The notes beneath the pieces were generated by a model, which made no database searches, was not told where the DNA came from, and worked only from the letters and a program-made list of their open reading frames with translations. The translations under genes and the position numbers were made by a program. From NCBI GenBank assembly GCA_029964075.1, contig CM057142.1:34722392-34786391 (forward strand): a stretch of DNA of 64,000 bases, read 5' to 3'. Below, piece by piece: positions 47,520-58,064 of the stretch (position 1 is the first letter of the stretch; every line of letters begins with the position of its first letter). This DNA comes from Patiria pectinifera (taxonomy: Eukaryota; Echinodermata; Asteroidea; Valvatida; Asterinidae).

Positions 47520-48589
47520 TACGAAAGCCCGTTAGTGCCACCCCCTTTTTTTGGCAGCAGTGGGTGTTTTTTTTTCGAGAACAGTGATTTTTTTCCAGAG
47601 CAGTTAATTTTTTTTTTCGAGAGCAGTTACTATTTTTCCTGAGCAGTTATTTTTTTACAGAGCAATTGTTTTTCCAGTGCAGTTATTTTTTTCAAGAGCA
47701 GTTGTTATTATTTTTGAAGGGGGAAGGGTGGAAGGGGGGGGGGTGGTTTCCGGGAAAAGGCAAGCGATAAAAACACTCTAGCGGCGAATGCTTAAAAAGT
47801 CTCCAACTTCCCTGAATGGAAACCAGCTACAGGTTTTAAATAAATTCATTCATAATTTCATTTATTAATTAAATTTTTAAATGAACAATTTATTTAAAAT
47901 GGATTGTTTACTTAAAAATACGGTTGAGCCATAAACAATAATAAATGTGATGGAAATAATCGGGGTCAATTGTTGTTTACATTACCACCCTTAACTCTGA
48001 ACCTTGTCGAAACTCATGTTCCTATCCTGTAAAATATGCTCATAAGCTTAATACAGAAAAGAACTTATTATAATAGGCACTTTAAGGCATTTCCTAATGA
48101 AACAGACAGGTGTGATCCTATTAATCAGAGAATTAACTGATTTTAAATGTAACAAATTGTCATGATTTTCCACACACAAAAAATAGTTAAGCGGCTTAAA
48201 CTAGGTTTTCACGTTCAGTGCATGGGGAAAATCTTCTTCTTTTTTTACCTACCCGCCGTGCGAGGCGCCCTTCCCCATCGTGACCTTTGAGCTAGTACTT
48301 GCTGCTTCACTTTTGTGAGCGGACTCCGATCTTTGACTGCATGCGCATGCACAGGCACAGTCTAGGCGTTCGCGCGCGAAACGTGTGTTTCTTTAGGTAA
48401 AAAAAAATGCTCTTGAGAAAAATAACTGGTCTGGGAGAAAAATTCTCTCTGAGAAAAAAATAATTGTTCTGAAAAAAAAATAATTGCTCTGAAAAAAAAA
48501 TAACTGCTCTGAAAAAAATATATAGGTGCTCTGGAAAAAAAATTTGCTCTCGAAAAAAAATAAAATGGTGGCACCAACGGGCTTTCGTA
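47520..48589. mobile_element. 1.07-kb element with minisatellite inverted arms
   Basis: Terminal TACGAAAGCCCGTTAGTGCC and, inverted, TACGAAAGCCCGTTGGTGCC match at 19 of 20 positions. Inside both arms is an array of GAGCAGTTATTTTTTTC-like units (47560-47715 and, inverted, 48405-48560). The core holds AT-rich sequence and no transposase. Confidence 0.75.
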
Positions 48590-48846
48590 GAAAAGAATTT
48601 AACGACAACCATTGTTGTCAGCGCAGGTCTATTAACTATGGCCGCCCACGGGCAATATGGACCACAATTGTGTACAGGTATGTCACTATGTTCGTGGTTC
48701 AACAAAATGGTGACGACCTTCATTGTATAAAAACAGATGGCGCCCTGTAATATCCTTGTCAAGCATTAATTGGTGGCGAATTTATCGATTTTCGACTATA
48801 AACACACGGCGCGTTGGACCGTAATCGTCGGATATAATTACATTGC

Positions 48847-49409
48847 ATGGCGGACACAAAAACAGGGAGCTATTGTGAGTGAATACATTCAGACGCGGAT
48901 CCAGGAGATCCATAGAAATTCATACAAAGTAGTGCTACCCCCCCCCCCCCTCCCTGCTGTGACCCCCCAAAAATTATACCGATATTAATATACGCCTGTG
49001 CACAAAATATGGACAGGGCCTGCTGGGTTTAGGGGATATTTGGCTATAGTGTTAATAATTGTTGGATTTGAACAGCGCCCCTATTAAAAGTATGGTAGGA
49101 GCCCCACCCCACCCCCATTGATTACGGAGCCGAGATAACAAAAAAAACCTGTCTGCATTTCAGCATTGATTTGCTGATGAAACCCCCCACCCTGTAAAAT
49201 TAGCTGGATCCGCCCCTGATCAGTAATTTGGTAAATACAAAATTATTTTCCCTTCCAAATAGCACCCATTTTGTGACAAACACATCTCAAGAAGGCTTCT
49301 GACGTTCTGGGCTCCAATTTAAAGTGGCACTGGGGAGGTGAACATTTTCAATAGCTTTAACATGTAAAAGCATCTGTCGGCGTAGCTTTCACCAAATTCT
49401 CGAGCGGGG
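48847..49409 (+). repeat. Dispersed repeat R2, interrupted copy
   Basis: It starts ATGGCGGACACAAAAAC and ends CAAATTCTCGAGCGGGG. The same repeat occurs uninterrupted at 60304-60540, right after the Toll-like-receptor stop codon. Here a hAT-like MITE (about 48890-49218, ends CAGACGCGGATCCAG / CTGGATCCGCCCCTG) splits it. Confidence 0.75.
48890..49218. mobile_element. hAT-like MITE nested in repeat R2
   Basis: 15-bp inverted ends CAGACGCGGATCCAG and CTGGATCCGCCCCTG match at 13 positions. Insertion is shown by comparison with the uninterrupted R2 copy at 60304. No clean target duplication was found. Confidence 0.7.
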
Positions 49410-49726
49410 TGTTTTTATTTTTATTTTATTTATGTGGTCTTTGGACACAAACCCAAAACCAATTCCTCACAAGTGCCCCAGACACTGGAAGCCCATGTCA
49501 ATGGGAACGAATTCGGATACACTTTGCCAACTGCAAAAAATCCCATATGTTTGTTTCTAGTATCTGTATTGCTAAGCTGTATTACGTAAGAATCCATATG
49601 CATGTGCACCATATTAATTTACCGTGTAAAGTGTTCAATGTCATACTAGCGTCGGCATGTTAGTCAGACGCTGCGCTCTGGTCCTGCCACTACTAACGGT
49701 TATTATAGTTCCAATTACAAACACCA

Positions 49727-49958
49727 AATTTTCATAGAGCTGCTTAAGCACAAAATTTGCTTAAGCACAAAAAAACTGGCTTAGTAACATCAGGATACCG
49801 GCCAAAACTCCATGCGATTGTTACGCCAAGTAAACAACAGCTAAATACCAGTCACAAGCAATGTACGTCGCATGGAGTTTTCGCCGGTAACCTGATTATA
49901 TTGAGCAAAGTTTGTTGTGCTTAAGCGAATTTTGTGCTTCAGCAGCTCTATGAAATTG
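49727..49958. mobile_element. Fold-back MITE with TTTCATAGAGCTGCTTAAGC ends
   Basis: The left end TTTCATAGAGCTGCTTAAGC and the inverted right end TTTCATAGAGCTGCTGAAGC differ at one position. GCTTAAGCACAAAA repeats lie next to both ends, and CTCCATGCGA..TCGCATGGAG is a second inverted pair. Confidence 0.85.
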
Positions 49959-50208
49959 GTCCAGGTCCTGCCACTATAACGGTTTTATATTAGTTCAAAT
50001 TACAAACACCCAAAACTCTGCAATCTAAAATCAAAATTAGGAGCTATGTTGAAGAATTTCATCCCATAGGCCTAATATTTAGCAACCACGTGATAAAACA
50101 AAGCAAAAATATTTTTCGAAATACAATGTTAAACAAGTCTTCAACCAAGACATGGTCTTGGTGACGTTATTATTGTGTTTTCACAATAACATTCCTGAAA
50201 AATGTGCG

Positions 50209-50584
50209 TAAGGCCAAAAAAAAAAGTCTCCGGTTTCTGGTATGCGCGCGCGTCGCCGTAGCCATGCGCGTCGGCAAAATGAAAAAGGGTTTTTTTTCAA
50301 TGAAAAATGATGTCTCAAAACCGCCAAACTCACTGGTTTGACTGGAATCCTGCTGCTGCACAATTTTAACGTGTTTTTAGATGGGGTTATGATCGAGAAT
50401 AAGCTTTATGTGGCCTCTCTGGACTCCCATATATTTGCACTAAGTTTAGTCGGGCACCATTTGCAGTCATCAGCCGACATTTGAAGCAAAAAAGTCAGGT
50501 AAAAAAAAAAAAAAAGCCGCGTCGCCGCACCACATTTTGGACAAGCTCCATACCAGAAACCGGAGACTTCTTCTTTTTGGCATA
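50209..50584 (-). mobile_element. AAGTCTCCGG palindromic-end MITE, copy 2
   Basis: A reverse-orientation copy of 47050-47421, about 376 bp, with TAAGGCCA and TTGGCATAA at its borders. It is very similar over its whole length, so the two are recent relatives. Confidence 0.85.
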
Positions 50585-51149
50585 ACACTATCTTAATCTT
50601 AAGGCCTTTATGTTATGTTATTTAATAATGTTATAGCGATATGGTCTTTGTGATGTTATCATGACATCCCGGCAAAATGTGCGAGTAATGTTATTACAAT
50701 GTTCAACGCGCGTTTTGAGGAAAGTCGTAAGAACAAAGTAATCATGTTTCTAAGACCATGTCGCCATAACATTTTTGGCAAATATCATGACAACATTAGT
50801 TGCCATTAAAACATTATTTTGATGTTAAAGCATAATGTCAATAAAACATCAGACAAACGTTTTCCATTAATGTCAGGAAGGTGTCGTTAAAACGTTTCTA
50901 AGACCGAGTCGCCATAACTTTATTGCAAACTATAATAACAACATTTAGACATAACATGTATACCACGTCATTAAAACATCAATGTGTTAGCTGGGAATAT
51001 TTAGCAACAACGTGATAAAACAAAGCAAAAAATATTTTTCGAAATTAAATTTTAAACAAGTCTTTACTAACCATAGATAAGCTACACCTTTGCTCGGATT
51101 ATAAATATATAAACCAAACATAGGACGGACACTCAGGACCGGGGCCCCG

Positions 51150-52183
51150 AGCCCCGCTTGGCGCTCTTTTCAGAGTGGACGGCAGCTGTCGTCGAAGGCG
51201 AGGGTGCCGCGATACTACAGTTGAAAGTCGAGGGTCTCACCACCGCTAAACTCACCATCATTGAACACCTTGCATAAACCATCAAAGCCTGTGTTATATT
51301 GATGCAAGAAACACCCTGTGAAACAACGGTGAAACTAACAATTCCCGATTTCATACTCGCTGCACACATCTTGAACAAACATCACGGCCTGGCTACCGTT
51401 TGTCAGACAGGATATAGAGTGTTCTCTGTACGCACAGCCCGCAGATGACTCTGAACTGGAATGGCTTGCTGTGAAGGCTCAGGATGTAACTATCATCAAC
51501 GTGTACAGGCCACCCAAACACGCCTGTCAAAGCATTCTTACCAGCGGTCATTCATCCCTGCATCTGCGCCGGCGATTTCAACTGCTGCCGCCACACTGAA
51601 TGGGGTTACTCCAGATTCAACAATGACGGAACTTGTCTTGTAGAATTGGCATTTGCCAACAACTTGACTCTCCTACACAACCCAAATGAGCCCGATAGCG
51701 TTCATTCTGCCGTGTGGAATTCAGGTTCGAACCCAGACCTAGGTTTTGCTAGCAGCACAAACCAACTCCGTGGAGCTCCGGTCGCCGAGTGCTGGAGAAA
51801 TTCCAAAGGTCCCAACACCCACCATTACTCATTACACCAGTACCACTTGCTCCTACCTCCCTCAAGAAAACCAGTGAGACGATGGAACTTTAAAAAAAAA
51901 ACTGACTGGGAAAAGTGCACCACCGGACAGCACGGACGCGGATACCTCATACAAGGTATACTGTAACATGCTCACCAACGCAGCCAAGCAGTCACTCTCC
52001 CATGGATACCAGAGGAACTACATCTCATGCTGGGTTAAATCAGTATTTGTCTACCTCGATGGAAAGATGTCAAATCCCCAAAATCTGGCGCAAGGCAACT
52101 GTCATCGCCCTCCCGAAGCCCAACAAGCCCAGGGACGGCCGTGAAAGCTACAGGCCTATTACACTGCTGTGTATTCCATACAA
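51150..52183 (+). mobile_element. Broken non-LTR retrotransposon, endonuclease and start of RT
   Basis: Frames interrupted by shifts and stops give an AP-endonuclease-like series: ILMQETPCETTV, then HHGLATVC, then VTIINVYRPPKHA, then AGDFNCCRHTEWGY and a NPDLGFAS block. Reverse-transcriptase start motifs follow: IPKIWRKATVIALPKPNKP and ESYRPITLLCIPYKLL. This order (endonuclease then RT) is that of Jockey/RTE-type LINEs. At least three frameshifts make it dead. It breaks off at 52184-52191, the left target duplication of a hAT-like element. Confidence 0.85.
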
Positions 52184-52191
52184 GCTGCTTG

Positions 52192-53573
52192 CAGTGGCGT
52201 AGCCACCGGGGGCGTGGGGGGGGGGGGCGGCTGCCCCCCATGAAACCTTGACGCCCCCCACCAGTCGCCCCCCCCCCCCTGAGATTTTGAGTTTCTAAAA
52301 AATATCATTGATCTAAATCTAAATAGTCGCGAATGATCCACATGATGACCACTGAGAAACGACCCTTCGACCGACGACCGCGGACCAGTAAGCTGACAAC
52401 CGGCGTGACATAGCGCATAATGATAATCTAAAATGCGTATTAACACCCACTGCATGCACTGCTCGCTCACATCACGGAACACCCATTATAGACAAGTGGT
52501 CCGTGGGTCACACAGTTTCAGTCATCGATATCACGCGAATCGGCCACGCACAAACTTTCTTCCTCCATTCATATAAGCTAAATAATAATAATAGACCAAT
52601 TACAATTCCTTGAAATCAGTGGCGTAGCCACGGGGGGCGTGGTGGGGGACAGCCCCCCCCCCCACATGAAACCTTGTCGCCCCCGCAGTCGCCCCCGAGA
52701 TTTTGAGTTTCTAAAAAAAATATCATTGATCTACATGACGCCATGGGCGTCAATCCTAGGGGAACGGGGGACTGCTGTTCCCCACTTTTTGAAGGGTGGG
52801 GACACAATATCAAATGTCCCCCCCCCAGATTTTTGAACTCGTGTCTCATTTACAGGGCCCTATTATGTACTACAATGTATCTTTTGCTTAGAAAATATTG
52901 GTTAAAGTGGTCAGAAATTGCCTCACAGATAGCACCACAGAGCATTTAGAATCCAAAATTTTTCGGGGCCCTTTAGCGGGCCCTGAACCCCACGCCTATA
53001 GCTCAGAATTCTGGTAGCTGATTCAATGACTCCAACCTCGAAAGCAATGTTCAAAATATTTTCTAATGCCTTTAGCTGAAAAAACCTCGAAAATTATGTT
53101 TAAATTATTATCTTTTTGGCTAAGATAATTAATGGTTAAAGTGGTAAGAAATTGCCTCAGATCACACCACAGAGCATCGAAAATCCAATTTTTTTCGGGG
53201 CCCTTAAGCGGGCCCCGAACCCCACACCTAAAGCTCAGAATACCGATAGCTGATTCAATGACTCCAACCTCAAAAACGATGTTCAAATAATTATCTTTTG
53301 CTAAGAAAATATTAAAACATGGAGGAAAGTGGTCAGAAATTGCTTCAGATCACACCACAGAAAATCTAGAATCCAATTTTTTTCGGGGCCCTTAAGCGGG
53401 CCCCGAACCCCCACGCCGTAAGGGCTTCGCGCTTCGCGCTCACATCAGTTCTGATCAAGGTATGTCCCCCCCCCCACACTTTTGAGAAGCGATTGACGCC
53501 CCTACATGACGCCCCCAATGAAATGTTCCAGCCCCCCAGCGCCCCCACTGAAAAATTCCTGGCTAATCCACTG
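52192..53573. mobile_element. 1.4-kb hAT-like element inserted in the LINE
   Basis: Begins CAGTGGCGTAGCCA and ends GGCTAATCCACTG (imperfect inverted repeats). The octamer GCTGCTTG is duplicated exactly (52184-52191 and 53574-53581). The interior holds a second copy of a GTGGCGTAGCCACGGGGGG end at 52619, a CATGGGCGTC palindrome at 52741 and three tandem units at about 52890-53420. No transposase is seen. Confidence 0.88.
52890..53420 (+). repeat. Three tandem units inside the hAT-like element
   Basis: Each unit of about 160-230 bp has AGTGGTCAGAAATTGCCTCA or a close variant, then CACCACAGA, then TTTTCGGGGCCCTT and GCGGGCCC, then CCACGCC or CCACACC; the first two also carry GCTGATTCAATGACTCCAA. 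Confidence 0.75.
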
Positions 53574-53581
53574 GCTGCTTG

Positions 53582-53790
53582 AGAGGATGATTTACGGACG
53601 ATCAATCCCATCACTGATCCCCAGCTACCCCGGGAACAGGCATGGCTTCCGCAAAGGACGATCAACCGTGGATCAGGTAACGTCTTGCTCACTCAGGACA
53701 TCGAGGACTGCTTCGAGGGGAAGGAGACAGCTGGTGCTGTACTCATTGACCTGACCGCCGCCTATTACACTGTATGACCGTATAAATAGG
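53582..53790 (+). mobile_element. Continuation of the LINE reverse transcriptase after the insertion
   Basis: LERMIYGRS, then NRHGFRKGRSTVDQV (the conserved RT block GFRxGRSTxDQ), then after a frameshift DIEDCFEGKETAGAVLIDL and TAAYYTV. It directly continues the LCIPYKLL end at 52183. The catalytic FVDDD box and later parts are not present. Confidence 0.85.
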
Positions 53791-53924
53791 TTAGCCGTCA
53801 GGTTTGCAGCCCCCACAGTGTCTTCGGGTCCCCATACTTGTATTACCATGGGAAAACTTGTGTGTAGTCCCCACAAATGTGGAACAAAAATGGGTATACA
53901 TGTACATGTAGACACAGCACCATC

Positions 53925-54400
53925 ACCACATGCCCCAAACCTTACCCCATCCCCAACCCCCCCCCTCCCCACCCCAACCCCCTACCCACACCCATCCCAT
54001 CCCTCCCCATACCCATCCCCACCCCATCACCTACACATCCCAAGCCCACGCAAACTCCAATCCCTATCTCCTTCCCCCTCCCCTGACCCGTACCCTCCCC
54101 TACCCCAACCCCTACACCCACCTACCCTTTCTACCCCTATCCGTCCTTACCCACCCTTACACATCCCTACCCTAGCCCCTACTCAAATCCCTACATCCTG
54201 CCCCCTCCCCGATCCCCTCCTAACCCAATCCCTTCACCCATGCCCATCCTCCCCCTACCTGTCTCCCCCTACCTGTCTCTCCCTACCTGTCCCCACCCCA
54301 GCCATACAAATCCCAACCTCACCCAAACCAAGTATTCCAACCTCTATCCCCCACCCCATCCCCACCCCATCCTCCCCTACCCCATCCCTACTCCAACCCC
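53925..54400. repeat. Pyrimidine-rich low complexity (CCCTACC / CCCCATCCC)
   Basis: About 475 bases almost without G on the plus strand, built of irregular CCCTACCC, CCCCATCCC and CCCAACCCC words. It makes a spurious 223-codon proline-rich frame. Confidence 0.88.
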
Positions 54401-54494
54401 TTAAAACTAAAAGATCAAACCACGGATCCTACACACAAGGATTAACGACTCGGCCCAACTCAAAATTAAGCAACTTTTATTTTCTGTGAAATTA

Positions 54495-54770
54495 AATACC
54501 TTCTTTTGCTCATTCGTGCTATCTCCTCGTCGCCTTTTGGAGTCTCAAAACGGTCAGTTTGGATGACTTTTTCCTCCAGGGCAAGTGAGGCAGGCAGTAG
54601 CTCTATCGGCTGATATGTATAGTTATCTAATTTTACTTTGGATGGATGTTGTAAGGCCAATTTGCATCAGCCACGGCATCGTCAGTGTAATACTCTTCAC
54701 TGTCTTGTGACCGAAATACATTGTGTGTTAGGAATAGATCGCCATCACTGTCGCTCTGACTCCACGCCAT
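54495..54770 (-). pseudogene. Fragment resembling the N-terminus of a Crypton-/DUF3504-like protein
   Basis: From ATG at 54770 a 45-codon frame runs MAWSQSDSDGDLFLT, then an acidic DSEEYYTDDAVADA block, to a stop. In the next frame it continues DNYTYQPIELLPASLALEEK, then DRFETPKGDEEIARMSKRR, ending at a possible splice donor. This D-R-F-x-x-P-K-x-x-E-E-I layout recalls the start of invertebrate tyrosine-recombinase-derived (Crypton-like) proteins; recognition is from memory of the pattern only. No further exon was found to the left, where the pyrimidine block begins. Confidence 0.35.
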
Positions 54771-54970
54771 GTTGATACGGTGTGCCGCTCCCATGTGCAG
54801 TGCAGTCGCTTATATACCACAAGACTACATTTGGAAATTACCTAACAACAAATCTCTTGTCTTTCTGGTAAACAAAGTCGCTCCATTCGTGCAAAATAAT
54901 GGAGCGCTGGAAACAATAGGGGTACGTCACAGGGTGGAGGTTAAGTCGGTTAATACCGTCGGTAACGCGC

Positions 54971-55016
54971 CATTCGTGGGTAAGAATGGCCCTCGGGCCA
55001 TTCTTACCCACGAATG
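54971..55016. repeat. Perfect 22-bp stem palindrome
   Basis: CATTCGTGGGTAAGAATGGC with two more C, a 2-base loop (TC), then the exact complement. The pairing continues outward imperfectly (GGTAACGCGC against TCGCGTACC). Confidence 0.9.
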
Positions 55017-55329
55017 TCGCGTACCTCGGGCTAAAAACAGCACCTTCGTTGCGTTTCATCAGCTCAAGCCAAGTGTGCACGACTGAATCCTACACCGTTG
55101 TTTGCTTGATTTGCATATCCCGCCCACCCTACCCTTCATTTCTCAGGTGAATTTTACACCCAGCCTCCCCAAAAAAGAAGGGACACTGCTGTCTCTTTTC
55201 TCAATCATTATCCTTGTCCAGGCACGTCCACTTCTGACATCTGGTTCACTTGCAGCAAACCAGGACACGGTTCCAGACAGTCTGAACGGTCCAACGTCAA
55301 AGTGAAGGCAAGAGCCAGGACCAATCCGG

Positions 55330-55905
55330 CCATCGGTTACATAGATTTCGATTCGCTCGTACCCCCCGCCCTGCAAACAGGACGCTGGGATACTTCACAG
55401 AATTTTGTGAAGGAAGTGGCCTATGACCTATGTATAAAGCATCTGGCTGCAGCTGTTCAAGACCGCAGTTAGCCAATGTGCGCAAATGCTATCCGAAAAT
55501 TCGCCATAGAATTGCGCACATTCCATACCGGATGTGATTTCTGTTTCATTGCGGACCATGTGGACAAAATTTTGAGCGGCGCATAATGCAATCCGACCGT
55601 TCGTGATTCGAAACGGAGCCTAAGCGAGTGACAGGAATTGTAAATTTACAACACAGATAAGTTTTACAGAATTTCCTACATTATTACGCTTTTCAACGAG
55701 AAAAAAACATCTCTAAACTGGAATAAAAGAGTAATGATTTAGACTTAACGGGCGTTTCAAACCTTGCAGAGTCATGACCTTGATGACGCGCAGGTCACTG
55801 TCCACGCAAAATCCAACCAATCAGAGCGTGAATTCATCAGAGTATCCCAGCGTCCTGTTTGCAGGGCAGGGGGTACGAGCGAAAGATTTCGACTCCAGAA
55901 ACTCG
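55330..55905. repeat. Inverted repeat with about 60-bp arms
   Basis: GTATCCCAGCGTCCTGTTTG, then CAGGGCAGGGGGTACGAGCG at 55843-55882, has its near-exact inverse at about 55355-55396. The arms are about 450 bp apart. It is probably a fold-back element, but its outer borders were not found. Confidence 0.6.
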
Positions 55906-56029
55906 CCGATGTGGCAGATTCCCTTTCCTGGATACGGCAGCTCCAGCTGGCACTCCGCCGCCAACTCGAGCTAACCTGCCTCGTTCTGCTCCCAGACCCT
56001 TCGGACTATGGGTATACAACTCATTAAGA

Positions 56030-56640
56030 TGTTCGTACGTGCAGACGAGTTATGTAAGCTGGATGAAGGACGAAACCGCTTTTCACCTTTTTTTAACAAA
56101 CAAAATGGAGGTCATTTCTTCTCCCAGAAAAATTACCCGTCTAACCAAACCCAATTGTCCTGCCGAACAAAACGAAGTTAGTTAGATATTGAATACTCTT
56201 TTGAACGACATACAATTTTGTTATTTTTATAGACACACTATTCTGCTGTTAACAATCAAGTCATATATTTCGAAAACAAGCACTAAAGATAAAACGGTTA
56301 AAACAAAAAGCGAAAAAGTTAAAGTCAGTAAATTATAGGCAGACGTATTGTATTTGTGCATTAACTTTTAAGAAGTTTTTGCACCTGCAAGGTGGTGCAA
56401 AAAGAAGGAAACCCCACGTTTGACAGCAATTTTCACATACTTGTTGAGCATATTTCAATAATTCAATTTCATGGTATTAAAGGGAAAATACAACATTTGC
56501 AAACATCAAAAAATAAAACTAGCAAATCATTTTGAAATACCTTGCTGGACTGTTAGTGAATGACAGTGTAAAGCATCCTATAAAATCATGGCACCTGGTA
56601 TACTGTCATTTTCAAGAAAAGTGGTATTTTTGTATCAATT
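56030..56640. other. Intergenic, no feature recognised
   Basis: AT-rich with short open frames lacking family resemblance. Confidence 0.4.
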
Positions 56641-56670
56641 TCCAACGCTGGTCGGCCGACCAGCGTTGGA
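56641..56670. repeat. 30-bp perfect palindrome
   Basis: TCCAACGCTGGTCGG followed directly by its reverse complement, without a loop. Confidence 0.95.
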
Positions 56671-56759
56671 AAAAAATGGCTTTTTTCAAATACTGGCCCC
56701 AATTGACCATCGCACTTGTTTGCAATCGATTCCACACCTATGAACGGGTACAAGCCAGC

Positions 56760-56841
56760 TAGACTGGTTCCCTGACCTTACAATTCCCCAATGTATGTAA
56801 ACTGCTCTGTTTCTTCTTATATGGAGTCAGGGAACCAGACT
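56760..56841. mobile_element. Short AGTCTGGTTC-ended fold-back
   Basis: TAGACTGGTTCCCTGAC and GTCAGGGAACCAGACTA are inverted ends about 80 bp apart. Same end type as 46322-47046. Confidence 0.6.
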
Positions 56842-58064
56842 ACAGGAAAATGATTGTTTTTCTTGGTTTTTATAGCAATTTCGAACCCAAAACCTCAAAA
56901 AAGTCAGTGTAAATATATTTGCCATTTATTTCCAACCCCCCAATTCCATCCATTTCTGAAAATTACAGCAAAAGCAAATGATTGATCTTTAAACATAAAT
57001 GACGAACAAAAATGATTGCAAATGCATGTTCATGAGCCTGTTTGTCCACGGACAGCTTTATTCTATCCGCTTGCCTGAGCTCCGGAGCTTGATTTAAAGA
57101 TGAAAAAACCACTGCACTAGACTTACACGTTGACAACAGTGATTTTGTTGACTTGTATTCAAATTAGCATAATATCACTATTCTTGCGATTTTTTTCAGA
57201 TTTATTTTCACCGCGTATATGGATGAAAAGCTATGCTTCACTACATTATAGAAAAAAAACGATTCAAATCAGTGAAGTAAGTAGGTTAAAATTCCTGTCA
57301 AAAGTGGGTTTCGTTCTGTATAGCTCCCTCAGCCCATATTTGAACCCCGTCTATTGTATATGTGACAGAGTGGTTAGTTCGTATAAGATAAAGAACGCCT
57401 CTCTGCTAGCATTTCCGTGTGTGAATCACATGGCGTGACGGTGGCTGTAAAGTCAAGGGGAAACTCTGCGGTAATTTATGCGTGATCTGCAGGGAGCGAA
57501 CCGGTAAACAAACTTCGGAAATTTGGATTTTTGACATGCGCAACTTATATAATGACACCCTGGACAAAACACACTTTTGAGGTTGGACCTTCCCCCCCCC
57601 CCCGTTATTTCCTGATATTTCTCAGGCTTGCGCAAAACACTGAACAATAATTGTGCACCGGGTCAGATCACAGGCATCGGTGAGTTGCAGCATTGAGCTT
57701 TAAAAATGGTTACACAATGACCCGACTTTCCAGGAACTCACTTCCTCATTTTCCTTTCACATCAAGAGGAAGCGAAACAAAACGTTCTCCAGTACATGTA
57801 TATTGCAACGAAACAGTTACAAAGTGATTGCAAAGATTAAAATCCTTCCACTCACAATTAAGCGCGACATCTTGCAAGTAAGACCGTATTCACCTGTAGT
57901 CGCCCAACCCTCGAGCTGTCGAGCCTCACCCAAACTCGAACTTACAAAATTCTGACTCCATACACTCATTATTTTGTATGAACCGGTTCGGCACAAACAC
58001 AGAATCTTATAACTGAATAGCGCGTAAATATACTGCACTGACGTGCACTTACTGACTTCACTGT
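56842..58064. other. Upstream region of the Toll-like-receptor ectodomain gene
   Basis: No exon, no clear TATA box. A C run lies at 57591-57603. Nothing suggests an upstream coding exon with a fitting splice donor. Confidence 0.4.

Larger units (their letters stand above)
49571..51120 (+). repeat. Dispersed repeat R1, copy with nested insertions
   Basis: Segments 49571-49726, 49965-50142 and 50998-51120 align in order to 33797-34130. Two insertions split it: a fold-back element (49727-49958) and about 0.9 kb (50143-50997) that itself contains a MITE. Host sequence is duplicated around each insertion: about 47 bp (49680-49726 vs 49965-50012) and about 65 bp (50078-50142 vs 50998-51064). Confidence 0.72.

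Noticed and set aside
47275..50361. Two similar open frames starting MQQQDSSQTSEFG
   Set aside because: Both lie inside the two copies of one palindromic-end MITE and end at its borders; shared because the element is shared.
53818..54489. 223-codon proline-rich open frame
   Set aside because: A low-complexity pyrimidine block; composition alone explains the lack of stops.
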